Shown in pieces: positions 27,494 through 36,205 of a stretch of 64,000 nt of DNA. This DNA comes from Rossellomorea aquimaris (GTDB lineage: Bacteria > Bacillota > Bacilli > Bacillales > Bacillaceae_B): contig NZ_JAIVAT010000003.1 of assembly GCF_020172085.1 (NCBI RefSeq), positions 1,116,001 through 1,180,000 of the forward strand. Direction: 5' to 3'. The notes below the pieces were generated by a model. It searched no databases and was not told the DNA's origin. It saw nothing but the letters and a program-made list of their open reading frames with translations. Every line of letters begins with the position of its first letter. The stretch's first letter is position 1. The position numbers and the translations under genes are program-made.

Positions 27494-27909
27494 CATGTGG
27501 ACGTATTAGTTGGCTACCTTCTGTGTCAGAACCGCGCCTATAGGATTAGATAGATGAAAATGGGTGGTTTCCAAATGAAAGTTAAAAGTAAAAATTCTGA
27601 TTATACGCTTTCTCAGCCAATTAAAGGCCCTCAGAAGGAATCTGAATAACATAAATGGTAATGATAACGCTTCCACTAGCTATTTCGGCTAATTCCTTAC
27701 TACTTCCTTTATTGCCCTTGATATCATTCTTCAGCATGTTACGATAATAAACGTTGTGAACAAAACACACGCCAATCAAGGGTTTTGGCGACATGTCATA
27801 ACAAACATACAATGAATTGAATTAAAAACATTCCTTAAAATGTACGTATTAAAAACAAAAAATGTGTTTGAAAAACTTGATATAAAATTAGGAACGGGAG
27901 TGGATATGA
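27494..27909. other. Gene-poor stretch, 416 bp
   Basis: AT-rich. A possible 32-codon plus-strand ORF begins at 27554, and a 63-codon minus-strand ORF (27621-27812) lacks a ribosome site. Neither is convincing. No T-box or other riboswitch was recognised ahead of proC. Confidence 0.4.
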
Positions 27910-28755
27910 TTGTTAAAAAATAAAACGATTGCTTTTTTAGGTGCAGGAAATATGGCTGAAGCGATGATCTCAGGAACTGTACAAAGCGGAAAGATACCAG
28001 CAGAACAAATCATCGTTTCCAATCGAAGCGATCAAGGTAGACTTCAAGAAATGAAAGCTAAATATGATATCACAGCTTTAACAAAAGATGATCTGCCCTT
28101 TGAAAAAATAGATATTCTCATACTTGCTATGAAGCCAAAGGATATAGATAAAGCATTAGATTCCATCAATCATTTGGTAAGAAACGATACGGTGATTATG
28201 TCGGTACTCGCAGGAATCACAACTTCTCATATGGAAGATCAACTGCCTGCAGGTCAGCCTGTCATCCGTGTCATGCCGAATACGTCAAGTATGTTGAAGG
28301 AATCTGCAACGGCGATCAGTGCAGGTCGCTTCACTTCAAGAGAAGATATGGAAAACGCAGAAGAATTATTATCAAGCATTGGCGAAGTATTCGTCATTGA
28401 AGAAAGTCAAATGGACATCTTCACCGGAATTGCCGGAAGCGGTCCAGCATACTTCTATTATTTAATGGAACACATTGAAAAGACTGGTGCCGAGGCTGGA
28501 TTAGATCCATCACTGGCACGGAAAATCGGCGCTCAAACCATTTTCGGTGCAGCCAAAATGATGCTTGAGCGAGAAGAGTCACCGACACAACTCAGAGAAA
28601 ACGTCACATCCCCGAATGGTACTACAGCTGCTGGACTTGATGCACTCGCACAGTTTGGTGGAGGTAAGGCTATTTCAGAAGCTGTTAAGGGAGCAGAGAA
28701 GCGGTCGAAAGAAATCAGCTCATCCTTACAGTCCAAACAATTAGTTACGAGCTAA
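27910..28755 (+). CDS. proC: Pyrroline-5-carboxylate reductase
   Basis: 281 aa, TTG start at 27910 with GGGAGTGG ahead. TIAFLGAGNMAEAMISG is the NAD(P) Rossmann motif, LAMKPKDI and VIRVMPNTSS follow, and ITGIAGSGPAYFYYLMEHIEKTGAEAGLD with VTSPNGTTAAGLDAL is the ProC C-terminal signature. Catalyses the last step of proline synthesis. First of three consecutive proline genes, separated from proB by a strong terminator. As proline is an osmolyte in Bacilli, osmotic control is possible but no site is visible. Confidence 0.92.
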   Translation: MLKNKTIAFLGAGNMAEAMISGTVQSGKIPAEQIIVSNRSDQGRLQEMKAKYDITALTKDDLPFEKIDILILAMKPKDIDKALDSINHLVRNDTVIMSVLAGITTSHMEDQLPAGQPVIRVMPNTSSMLKESATAISAGRFTSREDMENAEELLSSIGEVFVIEESQMDIFTGIAGSGPAYFYYLMEHIEKTGAEAGLDPSLARKIGAQTIFGAAKMMLEREESPTQLRENVTSPNGTTAAGLDALAQFGGGKAISEAVKGAEKRSKEISSSLQSKQLVTS

Positions 28756-28812
28756 TCCAAACATCCAATAACAAACACCTCATATAAATGATACCAGCCA
28801 AACCAGAAATAC

Positions 28813-28861
28813 AGGTCCGTCCCTGCATAAAGAAAGAGGGGCGAGGGACGGACCCTTTTTA
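28813..28861 (+). terminator. Internal terminator between proC and proB
   Basis: Stem GGTCCGTCCCT / AGGGACGGACC, 19-nt loop, then TTTTT, ending about 15 bases before the proB start. Strong, so proBA expression must depend on read-through or a separate promoter. Confidence 0.85.
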
Positions 28862-28875
28862 CTAGGAGTGATTGA

Positions 28876-29991
28876 ATGTCCCAAGATAATCAGAAGAAAC
28901 GTATTGTCATTAAGATTGGAAGTAGTTCATTGACAAGCTTACATGGAGAAATGAGCCGCAGAAAGCTTGAACGCCTTGTGGATGAGGTTGTCCGTCTAAA
29001 GGACGACGGCCATGAAGTGTTGTTGGTTTCATCAGGAGCTGTCGCTGCGGGTTACCGTAAATTGGGTTGTTTGACACGCCCAAGTTCATTACCAGAGAAG
29101 CAGGCCGCAGCAGCAATCGGCCAAGGACTATTAATAGAAGCGTATTCCGATCTGTTAATTTCCAACGGATACGTGGCTTCTCAAATTTTGATCACTCGTA
29201 GTGATTTTTCTGACGAAGACAGATATAACAATGCAAGAAACACGATTAATGTCCTACTAGAAAGAGGAATCATTCCCATTGTGAATGAAAATGATACCGT
29301 GACGATTGACCGTTTGAAGTTTGGAGATAATGACACACTATCTGCTAAAGTTGCAGCGCTGGTTGATGCCGATCAACTCATCATTCTATCCGATATTGAT
29401 GGGCTATATGATTCTGATCCACGCAAAAATCCAGATGCTGAACTTCTTGAAAGTGTGACAGAAATTACAGAGGATATTGAAGACATGGCTGGAGAACCTG
29501 GAAGCTCTGTCGGTACAGGCGGCATGAGATCGAAGATAGACGCATTTAAGATTACAATGGCATCCGGCATCCCAGCGTTCCTCGGAAAGTCTGGAAATGC
29601 AAACGTCATTTATGATGCTGTCCAACATACCGCTAAAGGAACCTATTTCGAATCGACGGAAGATTCTGTGAATCTCGATTCCAAAAAACAGTGGATTGCG
29701 TTCAATTCAGGCCCAGAAGGTGAAATCACCATCGATTCAGGAGCGAAAGACCGCATTTTAGAACAGAAGGAAAGCTTGACGATTGAAGATATCTATACTG
29801 TGAAAGGCCGATTTGATAAAGGTGCCGTCGTTCGAATTCTTGATAATCGCAATGAGGAAGTCGGGCTTGGAATCGTCAACTATCGTTCAGGAAAGCTTAA
29901 GAACCCAGCAGACATTAATGCAGATGAAATCGTAGTGGAAATCGATCAGCTAGTCTGTCATGTAGAAGTGCCGATTCCAGTAGGAGTATAA
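28876..29991 (+). CDS. proB: Glutamate 5-kinase
   Basis: 371 aa. N-terminal amino-acid kinase domain: IVIKIGSSSLT, LVSSGAVAAGYRKLG, IVNENDTVTID, FGDNDTLSAKVAALVDAD, and VGTGGMRSKIDAFKI. C-terminal PUA domain from about residue 280. Phosphorylates glutamate, the first and usually proline-inhibited step. The residues for feedback inhibition were not assessed. Start ATG with TAGGAGTGATTGA upstream. Confidence 0.93.
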   Translation: MSQDNQKKRIVIKIGSSSLTSLHGEMSRRKLERLVDEVVRLKDDGHEVLLVSSGAVAAGYRKLGCLTRPSSLPEKQAAAAIGQGLLIEAYSDLLISNGYVASQILITRSDFSDEDRYNNARNTINVLLERGIIPIVNENDTVTIDRLKFGDNDTLSAKVAALVDADQLIILSDIDGLYDSDPRKNPDAELLESVTEITEDIEDMAGEPGSSVGTGGMRSKIDAFKITMASGIPAFLGKSGNANVIYDAVQHTAKGTYFESTEDSVNLDSKKQWIAFNSGPEGEITIDSGAKDRILEQKESLTIEDIYTVKGRFDKGAVVRILDNRNEEVGLGIVNYRSGKLKNPADINADEIVVEIDQLVCHVEVPIPVGV

Positions 29992-30063
29992 TTTAGGATT
30001 ACTATGATTCATCATTAAAAATGTTTACAAAGAGCGTTGTTTAAAATAATCAGGAGGTATTTG

Positions 30064-31326
30064 ATGACTTTAACTGTAGAAAAAACCGATGTAAAAAAAC
30101 AAGCCATTCTGGCAAAGAAAGCTTCAAAAACACTCAGTATGTTAACGACTGAACAAAAAAATAAAGCACTTCATACTCTCGCCGATCATCTAGAAGCGAA
30201 GTACGAAACGATCTTGAAGGAAAATGAAAAAGATCTTGAAAGAGGAAGAGAAAAAGGTTTTGAAGCAGCGTTTATGGATCGCTTATCACTTTCTAAAGAA
30301 CGGGTTGAAGACTTTGCAAACGGACTTCGTCAAGTTGCTGAACTGGAAGACCCGACTGGTAAAGTGGTTTCAGATTGGACATTGGAAAATCAGTTGCAAG
30401 TCCAAAAAGTGACCGTGCCGCTTGGTGTCATCGGTATGATTTATGAAGCACGTCCAAATGTTACTGTAGATGCTACCGGACTTGCATTAAAATCAGGAAA
30501 TGCCATCATCCTCAAAGGTGGTTCAAACGCCATCACGTCGAACAAAGCCATTGTCGACGTCATACATGAAGCCTTGGAACAAACAGAGATACCGAAAGAT
30601 GCCGTACAATTCATTAATACAACAGATCGTGAAGCGACAAATGAACTGTTTACAATGAAAGAACATATTGATGTGTTAATTCCCCGTGGTGGTGGAGCGT
30701 TGATCAATGCCGTTGTGAATAATGCTACGGTTCCTGTCCTTGAGACAGGAGTAGGAAACTGTCATATTTATATCGACAAGGAAGCTGAAGTGGACAAGGC
30801 ATTGAACATCATCATCAATGCGAAAACGGATCGTCCAGCTGTTTGTAATGCGGCTGAAACGGTCATTCTTCATGAAGAATGGTTCAATCAGAATCGGGAT
30901 GCCTTCGTTGAAAAGCTTAAAACGCATAATGTTTCCATTCATGGAGATGAGAAAGTGGTCGAGGCAATAGCAGGTGCAAAGCTTGCAGGAGAAGAGGACT
31001 GGGCAAACGAATATTTAAGTCTTGATATCGCGGTTAAAATTGTGTCTACTTTAAATGAGGCAGTGGAACATATTGAACAATATGGAACCAAACATTCAGA
31101 GGCCATCGTGACTGAAAATAAAGATACAGCGAAAACGTTCATGATGCTCGTCGATGCTGCTGCTCTTTATCATAATGCTTCTACACGATTCACAGATGGT
31201 GGAGCACTAGGATTTGGTGCTGAAATTGGTATTTCAACTCAGAAACTGCATGCAAGAGGACCGATGGGGCTCCCTGCTTTGACAACAATAAAATATATGA
31301 TGCATGGAACTGGACAAATTCGATAA
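30064..31326 (+). CDS. proA: Gamma-glutamyl phosphate reductase
   Basis: 420 aa from ATG 30064, six bases after CAGGAGG. IGMIYEARPNVTVDATGLALKSGNAIILKGGSNAITSNKAI-type block is the NADP/substrate region; VGNCHIYIDKEAE, AKTDRPAVCNAAETVILH contains the catalytic Cys. FTDGGALGFGAEIGISTQKLHARGPMGL ends the ALDH-like fold. Works directly with ProB, whose labile product it reduces. Last gene of the proline set, followed by a clean terminator. Confidence 0.94.
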   Translation: MTLTVEKTDVKKQAILAKKASKTLSMLTTEQKNKALHTLADHLEAKYETILKENEKDLERGREKGFEAAFMDRLSLSKERVEDFANGLRQVAELEDPTGKVVSDWTLENQLQVQKVTVPLGVIGMIYEARPNVTVDATGLALKSGNAIILKGGSNAITSNKAIVDVIHEALEQTEIPKDAVQFINTTDREATNELFTMKEHIDVLIPRGGGALINAVVNNATVPVLETGVGNCHIYIDKEAEVDKALNIIINAKTDRPAVCNAAETVILHEEWFNQNRDAFVEKLKTHNVSIHGDEKVVEAIAGAKLAGEEDWANEYLSLDIAVKIVSTLNEAVEHIEQYGTKHSEAIVTENKDTAKTFMMLVDAAALYHNASTRFTDGGALGFGAEIGISTQKLHARGPMGLPALTTIKYMMHGTGQIR

Positions 31327-31335
31327 AAATATTTA

Positions 31336-31372
31336 CAGAAGCGCATGAGATATTCTCATGCGCTTTTTCAAT
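31336..31372 (+). terminator. Terminator after proA
   Basis: Stem AAGCGCATGAGA / TCTCATGCGCTT with a 3-nt loop, then T-rich. Confidence 0.9.
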
Positions 31373-31378
31373 TTTATC

Positions 31379-32125
31379 CTAACCCGATTCCTGATTCAGG
31401 AATTCATGTAATCCCCGGATTGTGTGAACCTCTTTTTGATAACAAAGCCTCAACAGTCTCTCAAAGATCTCGGCTGTCATGATGGCATCATTTAAAGCGT
31501 GATGACGTGTGCGATTTTCTATGTTGAATTTCTTTACAAGTGCATCCAAATAGCAGTCATCTCTATCAAGCAAACTATTAGCCAATGCAAATGAATCGAT
31601 AAACTCAGGATCGAAAGAGGGGAGTTCCCACTTATATATCCTTTTTTGCAGGAAATTAATATCAAAGCTTGCAGGGTGGGCGACCAGGATCGTCCCTTTG
31701 CTGAACTCTAAAAAACGCTCCAGCCCGATTGGCAGCGTTACACCATTTGCAAAGTCTTTTCGCCTTAGCCCAGTAAAACGTTTTGTCTCCCTGGATACCG
31801 TTTGAAGAGGATCAATCACCTGATAAAAGGTATCATCTCGTTGCACTTTCCCTTCTTTGATTTTTACAGCACCTATAGAAATGATTTCATCTCCTACCTC
31901 TGGGAAAAATCCGGTCGTCTCCAAGTCAAAGATGGTGAAGGTACAATGGAATAAGTGCTTTTTTTGAAGGGTTGGTTTTTCTTCTTCAAATTGTTTAAGG
32001 GCACGAGATAATTTATGGTAGGATAGTTTCTCTTTTTCACGTTTGACTTGATATCGAAAGAAAAACTGCTGCCATAAATAATATTTTAGTATCCGGTAGC
32101 CTACATTTATGCCTATATCATCCAT
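31379..32125 (-). CDS. DnaQ-like 3'-5' exonuclease
   Basis: 248 aa. FTIFDLETTGFFPEVGDEIISIGAVKI carries the D-x-E motif I, LVAHPASFDINFLQKR motif II, and RHHALNDAIMTAEIF motif III (H-x5-D), i.e. the DEDDh exonuclease set. An N-terminal 60-residue basic/aromatic extension precedes the domain. Its ATG overlaps the upstream DUF294 gene stop by one base (TAATG), so the two are co-translated. Similar exonuclease and DUF294 pairs are found beside acetate-uptake genes in many bacteria; no such genes are here. May act on nucleotides or RNA rather than as a polymerase subunit. Confidence 0.85.
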   Translation of the reverse strand: MDDIGINVGYRILKYYLWQQFFFRYQVKREKEKLSYHKLSRALKQFEEEKPTLQKKHLFHCTFTIFDLETTGFFPEVGDEIISIGAVKIKEGKVQRDDTFYQVIDPLQTVSRETKRFTGLRRKDFANGVTLPIGLERFLEFSKGTILVAHPASFDINFLQKRIYKWELPSFDPEFIDSFALANSLLDRDDCYLDALVKKFNIENRTRHHALNDAIMTAEIFERLLRLCYQKEVHTIRGLHEFLNQESG

Positions 32126-34041
32126 TAAACCACCCGGTTCCTGTTAAAACTGATTTCCATTACCTGCTGTAGTCGATTGGCTATCTGGATGGATTCTTTT
32201 AATTTTTGACGGTCCTCTCTAGAAAGTGTACGAACATCTATATGATTGCTTAAGGGTTTACCTTCACTAAGTTCCATGAGATTTTGTTTTGTCCTTAAGG
32301 ATAGAAGGATATGCATAGCTGTTTTTACATTTTCCGCATCTCTTGGATGGAATGCCTGCAATTTTTTTAATGCTTGTACCCTTTTTATCGTATTTACTTC
32401 TTTTATTCCATACTTGACGGAATGGATACGAATCATATTAACGATTTGTAAGAGTCCCGATTTCTTGATATTAAATAGATGATTTTTTGGTTTTAGATTT
32501 ACGCGACCCAGTGGACCGACGGGAAGTTTGAAACGTAGGGCATCTTTTCTCAAGAGTTGTTGCATATTAAGCGATCGTTTAGACTTGTCAGCAAGGTAAT
32601 TCCGGATTTCTTCAGCGATGGAATAATCCCCATATATTGGACGGAAATCATAAAACATCGTGATATTCTGAATTTCTTGAGCATCCATTTCGTGAAGCCA
32701 CTCATCGATCGCTTTCTTCCAATCCGTGTAGGATCGCTTCCATTTTTGTTCTTTCGCCATGATGCCCCCTGTACATTCCTGGAAGCCGCATGCAGCAAGT
32801 TTTTGGTTCAGTTTCTCGGTGAATGCTTGAAAATAGTGATCGACTTTCTTAAGGTCAGATAAGTGATTATAATCATCAAGGATAATCCCATTATCCTGGT
32901 CTGTATGGAATCCCTGCTCACTCCGCCCCTGGCTGCCCATCACAATGAAACAATAATTGATTGGAGCAGAACCGAATCCTTCTTGTCTCATTTCCCTTTC
33001 ACTTAATTGGATGATTTTGCGGTGAAGCCGATCGTTATAATTCGAGATCACTTCGCAAATATCAAATCCGAAGCTGTCTTGTGTCAGAAGGTCCTGTATG
33101 AATTGTTGAAAAGTTTCGCTCTTTACTGTAGCAAGCTCAACCAATTCATCATTCGTCACTGCCTTTTGAATCTTATAGGAAAGATCCAGGTAATTCGAAT
33201 CCTGAATATTGAGGAAAGACGTACTCGTAAGAACTCCGACGACGATATCATTGCGGATGATCGGGACGAAGTCCACTTCTTCATGTTTGAAGTAGGAAAG
33301 GGCTTCATATGCGAAGGATTCATCCCGGATCCAGAAGGGTTTTTCCTTCATCCAATCTTTTGCCTTATCAGACATACCAGGGTTGGTTATATAGGAAAGG
33401 ATTTCGCGTTGAGTAAGGATACCGAGCATTTTTTTATCCGGATTCACCACTACTAACCCGTATGTATCATGTTCTTTCATCTTTTTGGCCGCATCGACAA
33501 TTGTAGCATCAGCGTCAATGAAAGTAGGGCTATCCATAAGTGTATGAACCTTTGTACGAAATAGATTGATGTTCTCATCGTCGGTTTCTGAGGCGGACTT
33601 TACCTTTATTTCATCATATAGGGTTTTCATTCGGTTGCCGATGCTTTCAAAAATGATTTTAGAAAAGTCGTTGTTTTTGGTCATGATCTCCAACAAGTGA
33701 TCCTTTTGAATGCGGAAAACCGTGCAATCTTCTATTGCCTGCACTGAAAAAGTCATTTGTCCGCTTGTGAGCATGATCATGATTCCAATCAAGTCGCCAG
33801 GGTAATAGAAACGGAGTGAATACTGCTTTCCACTCGATCGATGGAGAACATTTTTCGCAAGACCGGAGACGAGAAAGTAAATATCCAGTTCTTCTATCGT
33901 TTCATCTTCATGAAAGAGAAATTCACCTTTTTTGAAGGTCGTGTATCTAGAACCGGAAATAATATAATCCAGCTGTTCCGGAGATAGAACATCAAAAGGA
34001 TAATGATCACGTATAATTTGAAATAATTCCTGCTGATTCAT
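32125..34041 (-). CDS. Cyclic-nucleotide-binding-like / CBS / DUF294 nucleotidyltransferase-like protein
   Basis: 638 aa from ATG 34041, which has GGGAGG seven bases ahead. Domains in order: cNMP-binding-like (about 5-130, FYYPGDLIG motif), two CBS repeats (about 155-280), then a DUF294 nucleotidyltransferase-like core with MGSQGRSEQGFHTDQDNGII (G-S, then D-x-D) at about 365-385, and a helical C-terminus. The GlnD-like core could transfer a nucleotide to a target protein in response to adenine nucleotides bound by CBS. Target unknown. Operon with the exonuclease. Confidence 0.82.
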   Translation of the reverse strand: MNQQELFQIIRDHYPFDVLSPEQLDYIISGSRYTTFKKGEFLFHEDETIEELDIYFLVSGLAKNVLHRSSGKQYSLRFYYPGDLIGIMIMLTSGQMTFSVQAIEDCTVFRIQKDHLLEIMTKNNDFSKIIFESIGNRMKTLYDEIKVKSASETDDENINLFRTKVHTLMDSPTFIDADATIVDAAKKMKEHDTYGLVVVNPDKKMLGILTQREILSYITNPGMSDKAKDWMKEKPFWIRDESFAYEALSYFKHEEVDFVPIIRNDIVVGVLTSTSFLNIQDSNYLDLSYKIQKAVTNDELVELATVKSETFQQFIQDLLTQDSFGFDICEVISNYNDRLHRKIIQLSEREMRQEGFGSAPINYCFIVMGSQGRSEQGFHTDQDNGIILDDYNHLSDLKKVDHYFQAFTEKLNQKLAACGFQECTGGIMAKEQKWKRSYTDWKKAIDEWLHEMDAQEIQNITMFYDFRPIYGDYSIAEEIRNYLADKSKRSLNMQQLLRKDALRFKLPVGPLGRVNLKPKNHLFNIKKSGLLQIVNMIRIHSVKYGIKEVNTIKRVQALKKLQAFHPRDAENVKTAMHILLSLRTKQNLMELSEGKPLSNHIDVRTLSREDRQKLKESIQIANRLQQVMEISFNRNRVV

Positions 34042-34107
34042 CGAAAACCTCCCGTTCATGCTAGTTCCATAGTACTTTATCATAGATTTCCCCATTTTGA
34101 AAACTGT

Positions 34108-34142
34108 AAAACAACAAGAAAGCCACCTTGCTTAAGGTGGCT
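34108..34142 (-). terminator. Terminator of the GmhB-like gene
   Basis: Stem AGCCACCTT / AAGGTGGCT, 5-nt loop, on the minus strand followed by TTCTTGTTGTTTT. Confidence 0.7.
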
Positions 34143-34164
34143 CGTGTAGGCGGGTGAGTCGCCA

Positions 34165-34704
34165 TTACATTTTATTATTCTTTACGATGAAATCAGCCGC
34201 ACTGATCAAGTCAGGAAATAAATAATCGGCGTCATACGTTGAAGAAGTAGGGGCATGAAGGAAAATGGTATTGCAACCAGCTTTCCGCCCGGCTTCTATG
34301 TCTACTTCACGATCCCCAACCATATAGGATTCACTCATGTCAATATTATATTTCTCTGCCAAATCAAGAAGCATTCCGGGTTCAGGTTTTCTGCATGTAC
34401 ATCCTGCATCAGGTTTATGGGTACAACAGGAAACTTCCTGAATGATTCCACCTGCTTTTTCAATTTCTTTCACCATATGATCATGTATTGAATGAAGTTC
34501 ATCGTGGGATAGGTAGCCTAAACCAACACCACCTTGATTTGTTACGACAAATAGAAGGTAGCCAGATTGGGACAATAGCTTGGCAGCTTCCGGAACTCCT
34601 TCGAGAAAATGAAACTGATCAGGCCGGTTCACGAATCTAACTCTTTTGGTTTTGACCTCATTGATCACACCATCACGGTCAAGAAAAACTGCTTTTTTCA
34701 ACAT
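34165..34704 (-). CDS. gmhB: HAD phosphatase, GmhB type
   Basis: 179 aa. AVFLDRDGVINE is the HAD nucleophile motif, VVTNQGGVG motif II, and CCTHKPDAGCTCRKPEPGM the zinc-binding loop and Lys motif found in D,D-heptose-1,7-bisphosphate phosphatases. VGDREVDIEAGRKAG is motif IV. In Bacilli without lipopolysaccharide the heptose would feed S-layer or wall glycans, or the enzyme may act on other histidinol- or bisphosphate-like sugars. Stands alone. Confidence 0.82.
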   Translation of the reverse strand: MLKKAVFLDRDGVINEVKTKRVRFVNRPDQFHFLEGVPEAAKLLSQSGYLLFVVTNQGGVGLGYLSHDELHSIHDHMVKEIEKAGGIIQEVSCCTHKPDAGCTCRKPEPGMLLDLAEKYNIDMSESYMVGDREVDIEAGRKAGCNTIFLHAPTSSTYDADYLFPDLISAADFIVKNNKM

Positions 34705-34776
34705 AAATCCCCCTTATTCGTTGTTATTCAACAAGTTGTACAGTTACATGTCGTTTCTTGCGGTTTCCGAGGAAAT

Positions 34777-34798
34777 AATGACAGAGTATTCTGTCATT
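34777..34798. promoter_or_regulatory. Palindromic operator-like site
   Basis: AATGACAGA / TCTGTCATT separated by four bases, about 75 bases upstream of gmhB (minus strand). The symmetry fits a dimeric repressor; no family could be named. Confidence 0.35.
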
Positions 34799-34863
34799 TA
34801 TAGGGAGATGGTTATCAAATCATTCATTTCTTCATGTTTAATTCTTGTGGGAAAAGTATAAGG

Positions 34864-34886
34864 AGGTCCGGAGCTTGTACCGGACC
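34864..34886 (-). terminator. Possible terminator of the rlmI gene
   Basis: Stem GGTCCGG / CCGGACC with a 9-nt loop a few bases past the stop. The minus-strand tail TCCTTATAC is only weakly T-rich. Confidence 0.5.
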
Positions 34887-34892
34887 CTACCG

Positions 34893-36086
34893 TTATAGTT
34901 TGCGGATAAAAGCAACTTTTAAATAGTCACTTTGCTTGTATTGACTCAGCGTTTTAAAATCTTCGGGAAGAGTGTATTCTTCTAGGATTTTATATTTTCC
35001 ATTGGATTCTTTGAAAGCAGTCTCAATGAATCCTTTGAATTTTTTCATATTAAATGTACTGCAGTTAGTGGATGCTACGATCGTTCCGTTCTTCTCGGTG
35101 ATGGCAATGGCTTCTTTCAATAGGTCCTTATAATCCTTGGCAGCACTGAAAGTATGTTTCTTTGATCGTGCAAAGCTTGGAGGGTCTAATATGACCAAGT
35201 CAAATGAAAGTTCTTTTTTTACAGCATATTTGAAGTATTTAAAGACATCTTCAACAATAATATTCTGAGCCTCGTAATCGATTCCGTTGATGCTGAACTG
35301 TTCAATGGTTTTACTTAAACTGCGATTTGCCAGGTCCACGCTGGTCGTTTCAATGGCACCTCCAAGTGCAGCGAAAACAGAAAAGGCCCCGGTGTAGGAA
35401 AATGTATTTAAAACCCTTTTGTCTTTAGAATACTCGTCACGTATTCTTTTTCGCACTTCACGTTGATCAAGGAATACACCGACCATCGCACCATCATTTA
35501 AATAGATCGCGAATTGAACACCATTTTCTTTGACGAGCAGAGGGAATGAAGGACGTGTTCCTTCTACGAAATCATCTTCTTCGACGTATTTTCCTTCTTG
35601 GGCGAACCGTTTTTTCTGATAAATGCCTTTGAAATCGGTCAATTCCCGTAACGATGTCATCACTTCTTCATGAAAAGAATAGGCGCCTCTTGAATACCAC
35701 TGAATGAGATAATATCCATCGAAGTAATCGATGGTCAGGCCTCCGAAACCGTCACCTTCTCCATTGAATACTCTGAATGCGGTCGTATCTTCACTGTAGA
35801 AGAAGTGAAGTCGTTGATTGATGGCAGCTTGAATTTTTTTATGTATGAACGCCTGATCGATGTCTTCTTGTTCTTTCCAGCTCAGTAGCCAGCCGATTCC
35901 TTTATTTTGAATTCCAAAGTACCCTTTAGCGATAAAGCGGTTATGGGTGTCAACCAGTTTGAGAATATCACCATCTTGTATATTCTGTATCGATGTTGTG
36001 ACGTTTTCTTTATTTAGAAGCGGAAACCCTTTTTGGAATTGTGATATGTATTTGGGGCTTGCTTTCACGACTATTTCTTTTGTCAT
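34893..36086 (-). CDS. rlmI: RlmI-like 23S rRNA m5C methyltransferase
   Basis: 397 aa. N-terminal PUA domain (IVVKASPKYISQFQKGFPLLNKENV), a central RlmI EEHEA-like domain, and a C-terminal Rossmann methyltransferase with VLNTFSYTGAFSVFAALGGA (SAM motif I) and LVILDPPSFARSKK (motif IV), plus STNCSTFNMKKF containing the motif VI cysteine. This is the class I SAM-dependent methyltransferase family of RlmI/RlmK type, expected to methylate a cytosine in 23S rRNA. Single gene. Confidence 0.88.
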   Translation of the reverse strand: MTKEIVVKASPKYISQFQKGFPLLNKENVTTSIQNIQDGDILKLVDTHNRFIAKGYFGIQNKGIGWLLSWKEQEDIDQAFIHKKIQAAINQRLHFFYSEDTTAFRVFNGEGDGFGGLTIDYFDGYYLIQWYSRGAYSFHEEVMTSLRELTDFKGIYQKKRFAQEGKYVEEDDFVEGTRPSFPLLVKENGVQFAIYLNDGAMVGVFLDQREVRKRIRDEYSKDKRVLNTFSYTGAFSVFAALGGAIETTSVDLANRSLSKTIEQFSINGIDYEAQNIIVEDVFKYFKYAVKKELSFDLVILDPPSFARSKKHTFSAAKDYKDLLKEAIAITEKNGTIVASTNCSTFNMKKFKGFIETAFKESNGKYKILEEYTLPEDFKTLSQYKQSDYLKVAFIRKL

Positions 36087-36159
36087 TCAACTCATCCTAA
36101 CCTATTGGTATAGTCTTGTGTAGTATAGAACGTAAAGAAAGTTTACGCAACTGAATAAA

Positions 36160-36198
36160 AAAAATCCCTCTCGAGAATCAACCGGAAGAGGGAATTAG
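36160..36198 (-). terminator. Terminator of the DUF915 gene
   Basis: Imperfect stem TTCCCTCTTCCGG / CTCGAGAGGGA, followed on the minus strand by eight T. Confidence 0.75.
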
Positions 36199-36205
36199 GT
36201 TTCAA

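Noticed and set aside
27540..27600. T-box leader ahead of proC, suggested by TGGGTGGTTTCC
   Set aside because: The conserved T-box AGGGTGGNACCGCG and the terminator/antiterminator layout are absent.
27621..27812. 63-codon minus-strand ORF in the gap before proC
   Set aside because: No ribosome site, no recognisable family and atypical composition.
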